From contig CAJXKX010000121.1 of assembly GCA_913055965.1 (NCBI GenBank), forward strand, positions 1-6,552: DNA of 6,552 nucleotides. The letters run 5' to 3'. The notes beneath the pieces were generated by a model, which did no database searches, had not been told where the DNA came from, and was given only the letters and a program-made list of their open reading frames with translations. Below, piece after piece: positions 5,955 to 6,552 of this stretch. Numbering within the stretch: the stretch's first letter is position 1; each line of letters starts with the position of its first letter. The stretch is from an uncultured Roseovarius sp. GTDB taxonomy: Bacteria > Pseudomonadota > Alphaproteobacteria > Rhodobacterales > Rhodobacteraceae. A program made the position numbers and the translations under genes.

Positions 5955-6552
5955 GGGTATGTCCTTTGCACGCGGCGTGTCTTGCCCTCGGTCAGCGGGA
6001 AGGTGCCGTGCGGCACCAGCGTGATGCGCGCGGTCGCGCCCAGGTCGCGCTTGATCGCCTGTTCCAGTTCCTCGGCCAGCCCCGGCGCGGCGGCCTGCCC
6101 CTTGGCCAGTTCCGCCGTGACCGGCAGGCTGTCATAAGGCGGGGGTGTGTCGAGCGGGATGCGGTAATCGCCCGAGAGCGCGTCGAACCGGTTGAGCACG
6201 GCGGCGACCATGGTGGGGAAGAGGTTGAGGCCGCGCACCACCACCATGTCGTCCGACCGCCCCACCACGCGAAAGCGAAAGCCGGTGCGCCCGCAGGTGC
6301 AGGGGGCGGTGTCGTCCACGGTGATGATGTCGCCGCTGCGAAACCGCACCAGCGGCTGGCAATCGCGCACGAGATGCGTGAGCACCAGTTCGCCGGTCTG
6401 GCCCGGCTCAAGTGGCAGGGGCGCGCCGGTCTCGGGGTCGATCAGTTCGGGCCAGAGCACGTCGGCGGCCATGAAATGCAGCCGCGTGTCGTGTTCGCAT
6501 TGCGCCGCGAAATTGCAGAACACGTCCGAGACACCGTAGTTGGCGTTGCGCG
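5951..6552 (-). CDS. Phenylacetate-CoA ligase-like (PaaK family) AMP-forming acyl-CoA ligase, C-terminal part
   Basis: Only the last 199 residues are in the window; the gene continues past the right edge, and the GTG near 6523 is internal. ATP-dependent ligases of this family activate phenylacetate or related carboxylic acids to CoA thioesters through an acyl-adenylate. Visible marks are NYGVSD (the adenylate-binding YGxSE-like motif, near 6524-6541), LIDPETGAPLPLEPGQTGELVLTHL split over the core, RFRSGD (the RYRTxD-like motif), PCTCGR, and the C-terminal hinge region GRSDDMVVVRGLNLFP. The end EGKTRRVQRTYP carries the lysine region of the mobile C-terminal domain. The stop overlaps the hydratase start by four bases. 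Substrate is inferred only by family; benzoate-type or other aryl acids are equally possible. Confidence 0.87.
   Translation of the reverse strand, partial: RNANYGVSDVFCNFAAQCEHDTRLHFMAADVLWPELIDPETGAPLPLEPGQTGELVLTHLVRDCQPLVRFRSGDIITVDDTAPCTCGRTGFRFRVVGRSDDMVVVRGLNLFPTMVAAVLNRFDALSGDYRIPLDTPPPYDSLPVTAELAKGQAAAPGLAEELEQAIKRDLGATARITLVPHGTFPLTEGKTRRVQRTYP

Noticed and set aside
4127..6137. Plus-strand open frames at 4127-5233 and 5076-6137
   Set aside because: They mirror moaE, moaD, pgsA and the crotonase gene on the other strand, and their translations are low-complexity and Arg/Ala/Gly-rich.

Overview
The window is GC-rich with strong G/C preference at third codon positions. Its gene content (a pgsA-moaD-moaE cluster, a family 5 solute-binding protein, a PaaK-type CoA ligase next to a crotonase) suggests an alphaproteobacterium, most likely of the Rhodobacteraceae. 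That placement rests on protein resemblance by eye, not on a search.

Layout. The plus strand carries one gene at the left edge (91-1254): a reading frame whose first 25 codons look like the start of a dodecin and whose remainder is the last two thirds of a peptide/nickel-type ABC transporter substrate-binding protein. A strong two-way terminator (1266-1306) and a second palindrome (1365-1387) separate it from seven genes on the minus strand. Read in their own direction, from the right edge leftward, these are: the C-terminal part of a phenylacetate-CoA-ligase-like enzyme (cut by the window edge), an enoyl-CoA hydratase/isomerase, pgsA, moaD, moaE, a thiamine-diphosphate-dependent enzyme of the acetolactate synthase superfamily, and an NAD(P)H-dependent FMN reductase-like flavoprotein.

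How the genes work together. The ligase and hydratase overlap by ATGA and are probably two steps of a CoA-thioester catabolic route (aromatic or other carboxylic acid). pgsA, moaD and moaE overlap or nearly touch and form a tight housekeeping block: phosphatidylglycerophosphate synthesis plus both subunits of molybdopterin synthase. The TPP enzyme and the flavin reductase follow in the same direction with gaps of 71 and 102 bases, so they may be separate transcripts; no convincing promoter was seen in either gap.

What stands out. I see no defence system, CRISPR array, RNA gene or insertion sequence. The unusual item is the dodecin/SBP chimera at 91-1254, joined in frame at a short stretch that fits both parents (about 151-165). 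It removes the SBP signal peptide and much of its first lobe, so it is either a deletion/recombination scar or an assembly join. The other genes look intact and ordinary.
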